NCBI GenBank assembly: GCA_013695395.1
Contig: JACDAP010000511.1
Coordinates: 1-5,615 of the forward strand
DNA: 5,615 nt
Source: Solirubrobacterales bacterium
GTDB taxonomy: Bacteria > Actinomycetota > Thermoleophilia > Solirubrobacterales > Solirubrobacteraceae
Reading direction: 5' to 3'
Shown here: positions 1 through 5,270 of the stretch, piece by piece
Position numbering within the stretch: position 1 is the first letter of the stretch
Layout of the letters: each line of letters opens with the position of its first letter
Translations under genes and position numbers: made by a program
The notes under the pieces: generated by a model
The model's input: the letters and a program-made list of their open reading frames with translations, nothing else
Told to the model about the DNA's origin: nothing
Database searches by the model: none

Positions 1-60
1 CCGTAGGTCGGCGACTCGACGAGCACCGGCTGCCCCGGCGTGCCGAGCGCCCGGAAGATC
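1..60 (-). pseudogene. Remnant of a MocR/PdxR-type regulator (aminotransferase-like domain), cut by the window edge
   Basis: Reading the minus strand from 59 down to 1 gives about 20 residues containing IFRALGTPGQPV followed by LVESPTYG. This is the typical helix-strand segment of fold-type I PLP enzymes, where a 'D/N-x-x-x-R-x-L-x-x-P-G-D-x-V-x-V-E-x-P-x-Y' stretch follows the glycine-rich loop. It occurs in the aminotransferase-like domain of MocR/PdxR (GntR family) regulators. The residues that should precede it (a GAQ-ALDL-like stretch) are absent: upstream of about 60 the minus-strand frame reads WPPRAGT, unrelated to the family. The regulator's DNA-binding half is therefore missing here, and the fragment has no visible start. 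An ordinary class I aminotransferase cannot be excluded. The MocR assignment leans on the adjoining EamA gene, a frequent divergent partner of such regulators. The rest lies left of the window. Confidence 0.55.
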
Positions 61-608
61 GTCCCGGCTCGCGGTGGCCACGCTCGATCCGTGGTTCGTG
101 GCCTTCGGCCGGGCGGTCGTCGCCGGCCTCCTGGCTGCCGTGGTGCTCGCCGGAGGACGCGCGCCTAGGCCGAGCCACGCGCTGTGGCGACGCCTCGGCC
201 TCGTCGTGCTCGGCGTCGTGGTGGGCTTCCCGCTCTGCACCTCGCTCGCGCTGCGGGAGCTCCCCGCCGCCCACGCGATCGTGGTGATCGGGCTGCTGCC
301 CGCCTCCACAGCGGTGGCCGCGGTGCTGCGCGCGGGGGAGCGGCCCCCGCTGCCGTTCTGGCTGTCGGCCGGGGCCGGGGTGCTTGCGGTCCTCGGTTTC
401 GCCGCCGCCGGGGTGCGGGAGGATTCGAGCGCGCCGACCTGCTCCTGCTCGCGGCGGTGGGCTCTGCGGCCTCGGCTACGCGGAGGGCGCGGTCGTCGCA
501 CGCGAGCTCGGCGGCGCTCGGACGATCTGCTGGGCGCTGGTCCTCGCGCTCCCGCTCACGGCCCCGGTCACGGCGCGGAGCGGGGCGAGCCCGGCACCGG
601 CGCGCTGA
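61..608 (+). pseudogene. Decayed EamA/DMT-family transporter, frameshifted twice and truncated at both ends
   Basis: The plus strand carries a broken member of the EamA drug/metabolite exporter family, normally about 300 residues with ten membrane helices. The frame from about 66 reads RLAVATLDPWFVAFGRA, then hydrophobic helices with the family-like stretches PLCTSLALRELPAAHA and VVIGLLPASTAVAAVL, to about 417. Similarity then jumps to another frame (421-458, FERADLLLLAAVG) and to a third (about 459-608, CGLGYAEGAVVAREL and TICWALVLALPLT), ending at TGA 606-608. Each jump fits loss of one base. No initiator methionine or first helix is present, and the second half of the protein (about five helices) is missing. 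An ATG-less reading from 74 would need GTG and would lack helix 1. The gene cannot make a functional carrier unless the frameshifts are sequencing errors, and even then it remains short. Confidence 0.8.
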
Positions 609-661
609 TCTCCGATCCACCGGTGCGCGCCGCGGGCGCTCCCTCCCGCCGCGGCCTCGCT

Positions 662-667
662 TAGGCT
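662..667 (+). promoter_or_regulatory. Putative -10 element (TAGGCT) for the dehydratase operon
   Basis: TAGGCT fits the TANNNT form of a sigma-70 type -10 box and is one of very few such words in this GC-rich stretch. It ends 8 bases before the ATG at 676, so transcription would begin at or next to the start codon. No Shine-Dalgarno sequence lies between them, and no good -35 is visible about 17 bases upstream. This is inference from spacing. Confidence 0.45.
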
Positions 668-675
668 CTGCGCCC

Positions 676-1116
676 ATGGCGCTCAGCACCGACGCGGTCG
701 GCACCTCCTATCCGCCCGTGCTCTACGCGGTCGGGCGCGAGAAGGTCCGCGAGTACGCGCTCGCGGTGGGGGAGACCGACCCGCTGCACCTCGACCACGA
801 GGCGGCACGCGCGGCCGGGTACGCCGACCTCGTCGCGCCGCCGATGTTCACGGTCGTCTACTCGGCGCCTGCGATCGGGCCTGCGCTCTTCGACCCCGTG
901 GTCGGCATCGACTTCGCCCGGATGGTCCACGGCGGCCAGGCGTTCTCGTGGGGGCCGCTCGTCGTGGCCGGGGACGAGGTCACCACCACCGTCACCGTGA
1001 AGAGCATCGAGGAGAAGAAGGGGCTCGGGTTCTTCGTCTTCGAGTCCGTCTCCGCCAATCAGGAGGGCCACACCGTGTGCGTCGGAACCTGGACCAACAT
1101 CGTGCGGGGCCTGTGA
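676..1116 (+). CDS. HadA-like MaoC N-terminal-type dehydratase subunit
   Basis: This 146-residue protein has a single hot-dog fold of the MaoC-dehydratase N-terminal (FAS1-DH) type. The opening MALS-D-VG, the REKVREYALAVGE helix at about 21-33, the AARAAGYADLVAPPMF stretch at 43-58, the PLVVAGDEV strand at 94-102 and the GLGFFVFES strand at 116-124 are the pattern of mycobacterial HadA, the partner subunit of the fatty-acid synthase II beta-hydroxyacyl-ACP dehydratase. In such heterodimers this subunit mainly binds the acyl chain while the partner supplies the catalytic Asp/His. Here the catalytic-loop equivalent reads GETDPLH (32-38), with Glu at the Asp position and His kept. It overlaps the HadB-like gene by one base (TGATG), pointing to one operon and a 1:1 complex. 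The ATG is chosen because similarity begins immediately at it; the longer in-frame reading to 184 runs through the transporter fossil. The likely role is (3R)-hydroxyacyl-ACP/CoA dehydration or hydration in the cytosol; the exact substrate is unknown. Confidence 0.88.
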   Translation: MALSTDAVGTSYPPVLYAVGREKVREYALAVGETDPLHLDHEAARAAGYADLVAPPMFTVVYSAPAIGPALFDPVVGIDFARMVHGGQAFSWGPLVVAGDEVTTTVTVKSIEEKKGLGFFVFESVSANQEGHTVCVGTWTNIVRGL

Positions 1117-1502
1117 TGGCGCTCGAGCAGGGCGACGAGCTCCCCGAGCTCTCCGTCACCCCGGACAAGTACCTGACCGTGCGCTACGCGGGTGCCTCGG
1201 GCGACTACAACCCGATCCACATCGACGAGGAGTTCGCCAAGGCGGTCGGCCTGCCGAGCCGGATCCTGCATGGCCTCTACGGGATGGCGCTCGTGGCTCG
1301 CGCGGCCACGGAGGCCGGTGGCGGGCCGGCCTCGCTCGCCCGGCTCGGGGTGCAGTTCCGCGGGATGGGGCTGCCCGAGCAGGAGATCACCGTCTCCGGC
1401 ACCGTCGCCGATGCGGGGGAGGCGGTCACCACGGTGCACCTCGAGGCCCGCCAGGGCGAGAACGCGATCATCCGCGAGGGCGTCGCCGAGCTGCGGCGCT
1501 GA
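1116..1502 (+). CDS. HadB-like MaoC-family (R)-specific dehydratase/hydratase, catalytic subunit
   Basis: This 128-residue hot-dog protein has the hydratase-2 signature: YAGASGDYNPIHID at residues 24-37 provides the catalytic pair Asp30 and His35, followed by the family stretch SRILHGLYGMA at 48-58 that shapes the active site. Length and motifs match the catalytic subunit of HadAB-type dehydratases and stand-alone MaoC enzymes, which interconvert (3R)-hydroxyacyl and trans-2-enoyl thioesters. The start ATG overlaps the stop of the HadA-like gene (TGATG), so translation is probably coupled and the two subunits made in equal amounts. The stop TGA is half of a TGATCA palindrome whose other half is the stop of the convergent vapC. 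Whether the pair serves fatty-acid synthesis or a catabolic/PHA route cannot be told from the window; no ketoacyl synthase, reductase or ligase is adjacent. Confidence 0.9.
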   Translation: MALEQGDELPELSVTPDKYLTVRYAGASGDYNPIHIDEEFAKAVGLPSRILHGLYGMALVARAATEAGGGPASLARLGVQFRGMGLPEQEITVSGTVADAGEAVTTVHLEARQGENAIIREGVAELRR

Positions 1503-1898
1503 TCAGGCCGTCCGGGCGCGCAGCGCCGTGTGGCGGGCAAGCGTCTCGAAGTCGCCGTCGCAGTGGAGCAGCGCGACCCCGGCGCGGATCGCGACCGCTG
1601 CGATCAGGCAGTCCGGGAGTCTGCGGACGGTCTCGCCACCCGTTCGGCAGGCTCGGTGGAGCTGGGCGGCGCTCGGCCAGTCCTCGCGCTCGACGGGCAC
1701 GGAGGTGGCGACGGAGAGAAGCGAGGCGAGGCGCAGCTCGTCGGCGTCATCGCGCGCTCCGGCGAGCACCTCCATCGTCACGACGTCGGTGACGAGCAGG
1801 TCGCCGCCCCGCAGCCCCCGGTCGATCGCCTCGCAGCCGGGTGACCCGGTGTCGCGCAGGTATTCGATCCAGGCCGAGGTGTCGGCGAGCAGGCTCAA
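1503..1898 (-). CDS. vapC: VapC-family PIN-domain ribonuclease toxin
   Basis: This 131-residue PIN-domain protein is the toxin of a type II toxin-antitoxin pair, a Mg-dependent endoribonuclease whose family members cut tRNA or rRNA. The acidic active-site set is complete: Asp6 in LLADTSAWIEYL, Glu43 in TMEVLAGAR, Asp96 in LPDCLIAAVA, and Asp114/Asp116 in HCDGDFE. Length is normal for the family and nothing suggests inactivation. The start is TTG at 1898-1896, overlapping the vapB stop (TTGA), so the toxin is translated after the antitoxin by coupling; a rare start codon would keep toxin below antitoxin. It ends directly against the HadB-like gene with no base between the two stop codons. The family is confident; the RNA target is not knowable from sequence. 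Confidence 0.92.
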   Translation of the reverse strand: MSLLADTSAWIEYLRDTGSPGCEAIDRGLRGGDLLVTDVVTMEVLAGARDDADELRLASLLSVATSVPVEREDWPSAAQLHRACRTGGETVRRLPDCLIAAVAIRAGVALLHCDGDFETLARHTALRARTA

Positions 1899-2113
1899 GA
1901 GCGCTCGTCAGGCTCGGGGCGGGGCGCGCGCATCGCGTCGAGGTCCCCGACCCAGCCCGTCCCCCGCATCGCTAGCGCCTGCTCGAGGTTCATGGGCTCC
2001 ACCACCGCCGCACGCAGCGCGAACTCCACGGCGGCCCGCTTGGTGGGCAGCCGGTGGTCGTGCATCACCCGGGCGATGAGCTCGTCGTCGATCTCGATGT
2101 TCGTCCGAGTCAT
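1895..2113 (-). CDS. vapB: VapB-family antitoxin
   Basis: This 72-residue protein opens with TRTNIEIDDELIARVM and continues RLPTKRAAVEFALRAAV. That is the ribbon-helix-helix pattern of the VapB antitoxin family (a beta strand followed by two helices that dimerise and bind DNA). The tail from about 41, with GTGWVGDLDAMR near 51-62 and an acidic end, would be the disordered segment that wraps the toxin's active site. The start ATG is at 2113-2111, the only reasonable start before similarity begins; a much longer open frame upstream is the antisense shadow of hrcA. It overlaps vapC by four bases. The protein is expected to neutralise VapC and, as a VapBC complex, to repress its own promoter through the inverted repeat immediately upstream. 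There is no Shine-Dalgarno sequence; the spacing of a -10-like TATCGT suggests a leaderless message. Confidence 0.9.
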   Translation of the reverse strand: MTRTNIEIDDELIARVMHDHRLPTKRAAVEFALRAAVVEPMNLEQALAMRGTGWVGDLDAMRAPRPEPDERS

Positions 2114-2114
2114 G

Positions 2115-2140
2115 TACACCACGATACACCTGGTGGTGTA
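2115..2140. promoter_or_regulatory. Inverted repeat, probable VapBC operator between vapB and hrcA
   Basis: TACACCAC (2115-2122) and GTGGTGTA (2133-2140) are perfect 8-base inverted arms around a 10-base spacer. The spacer itself holds a second TACACC (2125-2130), which pairs with GGTGTA (2135-2140) across four bases, so there are three related half-sites. The repeat begins two bases upstream of the vapB ATG and covers its predicted -10. Ribbon-helix-helix antitoxins bind repeated half-sites of this sort over their own promoter. The right arm lies about 17 bases upstream of the predicted hrcA -10, so occupancy could affect both divergent genes. The repeat is seen directly; the regulator assignment is inferred. 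Confidence 0.65.
2121..2126 (-). promoter_or_regulatory. Putative -10 element (TATCGT) for vapBC
   Basis: On the minus strand TATCGT ends exactly 7 bases before the vapB ATG, so the predicted transcript starts at the start codon. It lies inside the inverted repeat, as expected for an autorepressed toxin-antitoxin promoter. No clear -35 is visible. Confidence 0.5.
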
Positions 2141-2157
2141 GCCGCTGCCGCTCCGCG

Positions 2158-2163
2158 TACCAT
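2158..2163 (+). promoter_or_regulatory. Putative -10 element (TACCAT) for the hrcA operon
   Basis: TACCAT ends 7 bases before the GTG at 2171, the same geometry as at the other first genes here. It overlaps the ATG at 2162, so if this is the -10 then translation must begin at 2171. The matching -35 position (2135-2140, GGTGTA) is a poor consensus and coincides with the right arm of the presumed VapBC operator. No CIRCE element (TTAGCACTC-N9-GAGTGCTAA) is present. Confidence 0.4.
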
Positions 2164-3205
2164 GGGCGACGTGAACCTGAGCCCCCGACAGGAGCTGGTC
2201 CTGGGCAAGCTCGTGCGAACTCATCGGGCCACGGGACTTCCCGTGGGCTCGAAGGTCCTCGCGGCCGACGAGGGACTCGACTGCGGACCCTCGACGATCC
2301 GCGGCGAGCTCGCCGTGCTCGAGGAGCACGGGCTGCTCGCGCACCCGCACACGAGTGCCGGCCGCGTGCCCACCGACGCCGGGCATCGCTACTACGTCGA
2401 CCGGATCCTGCCGACCGCGCCGGAGGCCCCCGCCGCCGGACCGGGGCTCGAGCTGCAGCTCATCCGCCGGGAGGTCGACGAGGCGATGCGGGTCACCACC
2501 GAGACCCTCTCGCAGGTCACGAACCTGCTGGCGATCGTCTCCGCGCCGCCGATCGACACCGCCACGATCCGCCACATCGAGGTGCTGCTGCTCCAGCCGC
2601 AGGTCGTGATGGTCGTCGTGATCACCTCCACGGGGGGTGTGAGCAAGCGGATCTTCGGCTTCGAGGCGCCGGTGGACGCCGGCCTCGTCGCCTGGGCCGC
2701 GGAGGAGCTCAACGGGCGCCTGAGCGGCGTGGGCCTCGGGGCCCGGATGCTCGGCTCGCGGCTCCTCGACCGCGGCCGTGGCCCGCGCGAGCAGGCGTTC
2801 CTCGAATCGCTCAGCCCCGCGTTCATCGACCTCGTGGCGACCGCCGAGGATGCCCTCTACGTCGACGGCGCCGCACGCATGCTCACCGAGCATCACGTGG
2901 GCGATCTCGGCGAGATCAACGAGCTGATGGACATGCTCGAGCGCCGGGTGACGCTGCTCGGCGTGCTGCAGGCGGCCCTCGGTGAGCGCGGCGTCCACGT
3001 ACGGATCGGCTCCGAGAACGAGGCGCCGGCGCTCCAGGGCCTCTCCTTCGTAGCCGCGAGCTACGGTCTGGCGACGCGGAATCTGGGCACCGTCTCGGTG
3101 ATCGGCCCGGTCCGCATGGACTACGCCATGGCCATCCGCTCCGTGCGTGAGGCCGCCCTACAGCTCTCGACCTTCATCGAAGACGTCTACGACCATGCCC
3201 GCTGA
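2162..3205 (+). CDS. hrcA: Heat-inducible transcription repressor HrcA
   Basis: HrcA binds CIRCE operators, classically upstream of groES/groEL, and releases them when GroEL is occupied by unfolded protein. The protein has 347 residues, a normal length. The N-terminal winged helix (about 6-80) contains PSTIRGELAVLEEHGLL (43-59) and the near-invariant HTSAGRVPTDAGHRYYVD (63-80). A GAF-like middle domain follows, with a helical insert around 170-270, and the C-terminal signature VSVIGPVRMDYAMAI is at 311-325. Two starts are possible: ATG 2162, listed as the longer form, or GTG 2171, which removes three residues, still keeps the whole fold, and is favoured by the -10-like TACCAT at 2158. Neither has a Shine-Dalgarno sequence. 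The last 11 bases overlap dnaJ. No CIRCE is visible in the window, so the gene does not look autoregulated through its own site; its targets are presumably elsewhere. Confidence 0.95.
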   Translation: MGDVNLSPRQELVLGKLVRTHRATGLPVGSKVLAADEGLDCGPSTIRGELAVLEEHGLLAHPHTSAGRVPTDAGHRYYVDRILPTAPEAPAAGPGLELQLIRREVDEAMRVTTETLSQVTNLLAIVSAPPIDTATIRHIEVLLLQPQVVMVVVITSTGGVSKRIFGFEAPVDAGLVAWAAEELNGRLSGVGLGARMLGSRLLDRGRGPREQAFLESLSPAFIDLVATAEDALYVDGAARMLTEHHVGDLGEINELMDMLERRVTLLGVLQAALGERGVHVRIGSENEAPALQGLSFVAASYGLATRNLGTVSVIGPVRMDYAMAIRSVREAALQLSTFIEDVYDHAR

Positions 3206-4319
3206 CACCGCCCCCCGCGACCCCTACGACGTCCTCGGTGTCACCCGGGACGCCGACGAGACCCAGATCAAGAAGGCCTTCCGCAAGCTCGCCCGCGAGC
3301 TGCATCCGGACGTCAACGCCCACGACCCGGACGCCGAGGCCAAGTTCAAGGAGGCCGCCGGGGCCTACGAGATCCTCAACGACGCTGAGCGCCGCGCGAC
3401 CTTCGACCGGTACGGGCACGAGGGCCTGCGCTCGGGCGGAGGCACGCCCAACTTCGACGGCTTCGGCTCGATCTCCGACCTCTTCGACGCCTTCTTCGGC
3501 GGCGGGCGCTCGGGCCCCGGCGGGCCCGCCCAGGGCGGGGACATCGGGATCGAGGCGAGCATCACCTTGACCGATGCGGCGCGGGGGACCTCGATCGACC
3601 TCGACTTCGAGGCGGTCGAGCGCTGCGAGACCTGCCGGGGCAACGGCGCCAAGCCCGGCACGCCGATCGAGACCTGCTCGCGCTGCGGCGGCCAGGGCCA
3701 GCTGCAGGCCGTGCAGCGCACCCCGTTCGGCCAGGTCGTGCGGACCGTGCCCTGCGACGTCTGCCACGGTGACGGCCGCGTTCCCAAGGAGCCGTGCGAG
3801 ACCTGCGACGGCCGCGGCCGGCAGGTCGGCCGGCAGAGGGTCTCCGTCGACATCCCGGCGGGGATCTCCGACGGGCAGCGCGTCCGCCTTTCCGGCCGCG
3901 GCCACGCCGGTGAGCACGGCGGCCCGGCCGGGGACCTCTACGTCCTCGTCCAGGTCACCGCGGACGAGCGCTTCGTCCGCGACGGCGACGACCTCGTGAC
4001 CGTGCTCGACGTATCCGCCCCGCTCGCCGCGCTCGGCACGACGCTGCCGGTGGAGACGCTCGACGGCCCGGTCGACCTGGAGGTGCCGGCCGGGACGCAG
4101 CCCGCGACGGTGCTCCCGGTTCGCGGCGCGGGCATGCCGACGCTCCGGCGCCATGGTCGCTCGGGGGATCTGCGGGTGGTGGTCAACGTGGTCATCCCCC
4201 GCAAGCTCTCCAAGCAGCAGAAGAAGCTCCTGCGCGAGGTGGCGGACTCGATGACCCCGGAGAACCTCGGCTCCGACGAATCGGTCGTCGGCAAGCTCCG
4301 CCGGCTCTTCCAGCAGTGA
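3195..4319 (+). CDS. dnaJ: Type I (class A) J-domain co-chaperone DnaJ
   Basis: DnaJ binds unfolded clients and stimulates DnaK ATP hydrolysis in the cytosol. The 374-residue protein has the full class A layout: J-domain at about 9-75 with the HPD motif at 37-39; a Gly/Phe-rich linker at about 80-115 (FDGFGSISDLFDAFFGGG); four CxxCxGxG zinc-binding motifs at 144-151, 161-168, 187-194 and 201-208, all intact; then two beta-barrel client-binding domains and a C-terminal dimerisation tail ending in KLRRLFQQ. The start ATG lies inside the end of hrcA (11-base overlap in another frame), so translation is coupled to the repressor. The hrcA-dnaJ order without grpE or dnaK matches the second dnaJ copy (dnaJ2) of many actinobacteria, where another dnaJ sits with dnaK. 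Whether this genome has that other copy cannot be seen here. Confidence 0.96.
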   Translation: MPADTAPRDPYDVLGVTRDADETQIKKAFRKLARELHPDVNAHDPDAEAKFKEAAGAYEILNDAERRATFDRYGHEGLRSGGGTPNFDGFGSISDLFDAFFGGGRSGPGGPAQGGDIGIEASITLTDAARGTSIDLDFEAVERCETCRGNGAKPGTPIETCSRCGGQGQLQAVQRTPFGQVVRTVPCDVCHGDGRVPKEPCETCDGRGRQVGRQRVSVDIPAGISDGQRVRLSGRGHAGEHGGPAGDLYVLVQVTADERFVRDGDDLVTVLDVSAPLAALGTTLPVETLDGPVDLEVPAGTQPATVLPVRGAGMPTLRRHGRSGDLRVVVNVVIPRKLSKQQKKLLREVADSMTPENLGSDESVVGKLRRLFQQ

Positions 4320-4379
4320 GCCGCGACCGGATCGGGGCTCCGTGCCGCGCCAGCGCCGGTCCGATCGCCCGCCGCTCCC

Positions 4380-4385
4380 GGGAGG
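4380..4385 (+). promoter_or_regulatory. Strong Shine-Dalgarno sequence (GGGAGG) deciding the prmA start
   Basis: GGGAGG is followed by four bases (CACG) and then GTG at 4390. It is the clearest ribosome binding site in the window and argues for the internal GTG over the GTG at 4342. Its first five bases are the right half of a perfect palindrome, CTCCCGGGAG (4375-4384), which might partly mask it, although the stem would be only about three pairs. Confidence 0.7.
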
Positions 4386-4389
4386 CACG

Positions 4390-5214
4390 GTGATCCGTCT
4401 CGCGGTCCGGGTACGTCGCGAGCAGGCCGAGCTCGCGCTGGCCGAGCTGCTCGTGCTCGCGCCGCAGGGCGTCGAAGAGGTCGATCTCGGTGATCGCATC
4501 GAGTACGCGGTCTACGGCGCCCCCGGGGAGGTGCCGGTGCTCCCTGACCTCGAGGCGGCCGTGGGCGGCGCGCTCGTCGAGGTGGTCACCACCGAGGTGG
4601 CCGACGACTGGGGGGAGCGCTGGCGCGACTTCCACCGGCCGATCGACGTCGCCGGGCGGCTCCACGTCCGGGCGCCGTGGCATCCCGAGCCGGCGCCCGG
4701 CCTGCTCGACGTCGTCATCGATCCCGGGCAGGCGTTCGGCACCGGCGCCCACCACACGACGCGGCTCTGCCTCGAGGTGCTGGCCGAGCTCGAGCCGGCG
4801 GGTGCGGTCATGGATCTCGGCTGCGGGTCGGGGGTGCTGGCAATCGCCGCGGCGAAGCTCGGCTTCGGCCCGGTGGCCGGCGTCGATCACGAACGCGAGT
4901 CGGTCGCCGCGACCGGGGAGAACGCCGCGGTCAACGGCGTGACGGTCGTGGTGGAGCGCCACGACCTGATCCATGACGGCCCGGCGCCGGCGGCACCCAC
5001 GGTGCTGGCCAACCTGCTGGGCCCGCTGCTGCTCCGGGTGGCGGCCGACGGGTTCGCCGGCGGCGAGGTGCCCCGCACGCTCGTGGCGTCCGGGCTCCTG
5101 GCTCACGAGGCAGACGAGATCGCCGCCGCCTTCCGGGTGCGAACGGGCCTTGAGGAGACCGAGCGCCGCCTCGGCGGAGAGTGGGCCGCGCTCCGGCTGG
5201 ATCGACCGGCCTAG
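4390..5214 (+). CDS. prmA: Ribosomal protein L11 methyltransferase PrmA
   Basis: PrmA uses S-adenosylmethionine to methylate ribosomal protein L11. From GTG 4390 it has 274 residues: an N-terminal L11-recognition domain (about 1-65, LAVRVRREQAELALAELL) and a class I methyltransferase domain. Family-defining motifs are the entry DPGQAFGTGAHHTTRLCLEVL at 111-131, the SAM-binding glycine loop MDLGCGSGVLAIAAAKLG at 141-158, the ribose-binding acidic residue in GVDHERES at about 164-171, and motif IV ANLLGPLLL at 207-215. The start at 4390 is preferred over GTG 4342, because the Shine-Dalgarno sequence sits directly before it and the 16 extra residues are Arg/Pro-rich and unlike the family. It lies 70 bases after dnaJ on the same strand, probably the end of the same operon. 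The rsmE gene that often follows prmA is not next; a transporter with its own promoter is. An atypical PrmA-like protein methyltransferase cannot be ruled out. Confidence 0.93.
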   Translation: MIRLAVRVRREQAELALAELLVLAPQGVEEVDLGDRIEYAVYGAPGEVPVLPDLEAAVGGALVEVVTTEVADDWGERWRDFHRPIDVAGRLHVRAPWHPEPAPGLLDVVIDPGQAFGTGAHHTTRLCLEVLAELEPAGAVMDLGCGSGVLAIAAAKLGFGPVAGVDHERESVAATGENAAVNGVTVVVERHDLIHDGPAPAAPTVLANLLGPLLLRVAADGFAGGEVPRTLVASGLLAHEADEIAAAFRVRTGLEETERRLGGEWAALRLDRPA

Positions 5215-5233
5215 CACGCGGCCTGCCGCTAGC

Positions 5234-5250
5234 GGTAATCACACCTTACC
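5234..5250. promoter_or_regulatory. Inverted repeat GGTAA-N7-TTACC upstream of the right-hand EamA gene
   Basis: GGTAA (5234-5238) and TTACC (5246-5250) form perfect 5-base arms around seven bases, placed just upstream of the extended -10 and covering the usual -35 position. Directly to the left, CCGCTAGCGG (5226-5235) is a perfect 10-base palindrome. The position suits an operator for a dimeric repressor. Such short arms may be chance, but this is the most AT-rich stretch of the window. No regulator is identified. Confidence 0.4.
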
Positions 5251-5254
5251 AAGA

Positions 5255-5263
5255 TGCTAGGGT
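5255..5263 (+). promoter_or_regulatory. Extended -10 promoter (TGCTAGGGT) for the EamA gene
   Basis: TGC precedes TAGGGT (5258-5263), giving a TGN extended -10. The hexamer ends exactly 7 bases before the ATG at 5271, so the transcript probably starts at the start codon. There is no Shine-Dalgarno sequence between. This supports an independent transcription unit separate from prmA. Confidence 0.55.
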
Positions 5264-5270
5264 TTCGGTC

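Noticed and set aside
184..675. In-frame N-terminal extension of the HadA-like gene back to 184
   Set aside because: The extension is Arg/Ala/Pro-rich out-of-frame sequence over the transporter fossil, and HadA similarity starts exactly at the ATG 676.
2114..2170. CIRCE operator for HrcA upstream of hrcA
   Set aside because: Neither TTAGCACTC nor GAGTGCTAA, nor a close variant, occurs in this segment; the inverted repeat there has a different sequence.
4325..4366. Alternative hairpins in the dnaJ-prmA gap (GACCGG with CCGGTC, GATCGG with CCGATC)
   Set aside because: Six-base arms are common at this GC content, the two pairings exclude each other, and no T-run or attenuator reading frame is present.
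4342..4389. Earlier GTG start for prmA at 4342
   Set aside because: It adds 16 Arg/Pro-rich residues not typical of PrmA and lacks a ribosome binding site, whereas GTG 4390 has GGGAGG directly before it.
3174..5217. Long minus-strand open frames opposite dnaJ and prmA, and another opposite hrcA
   Set aside because: Their translations are low-complexity and Arg/Ala/Gly/Asp-rich, with no family motifs. They are antisense shadows expected in high-GC coding DNA.
5215..5236. Possible terminator after prmA (GCGG-CCTG-CCGC and the adjoining CCGCTAGCGG)
   Set aside because: The stem is only four pairs, the second palindrome has no loop, and no T-run follows.
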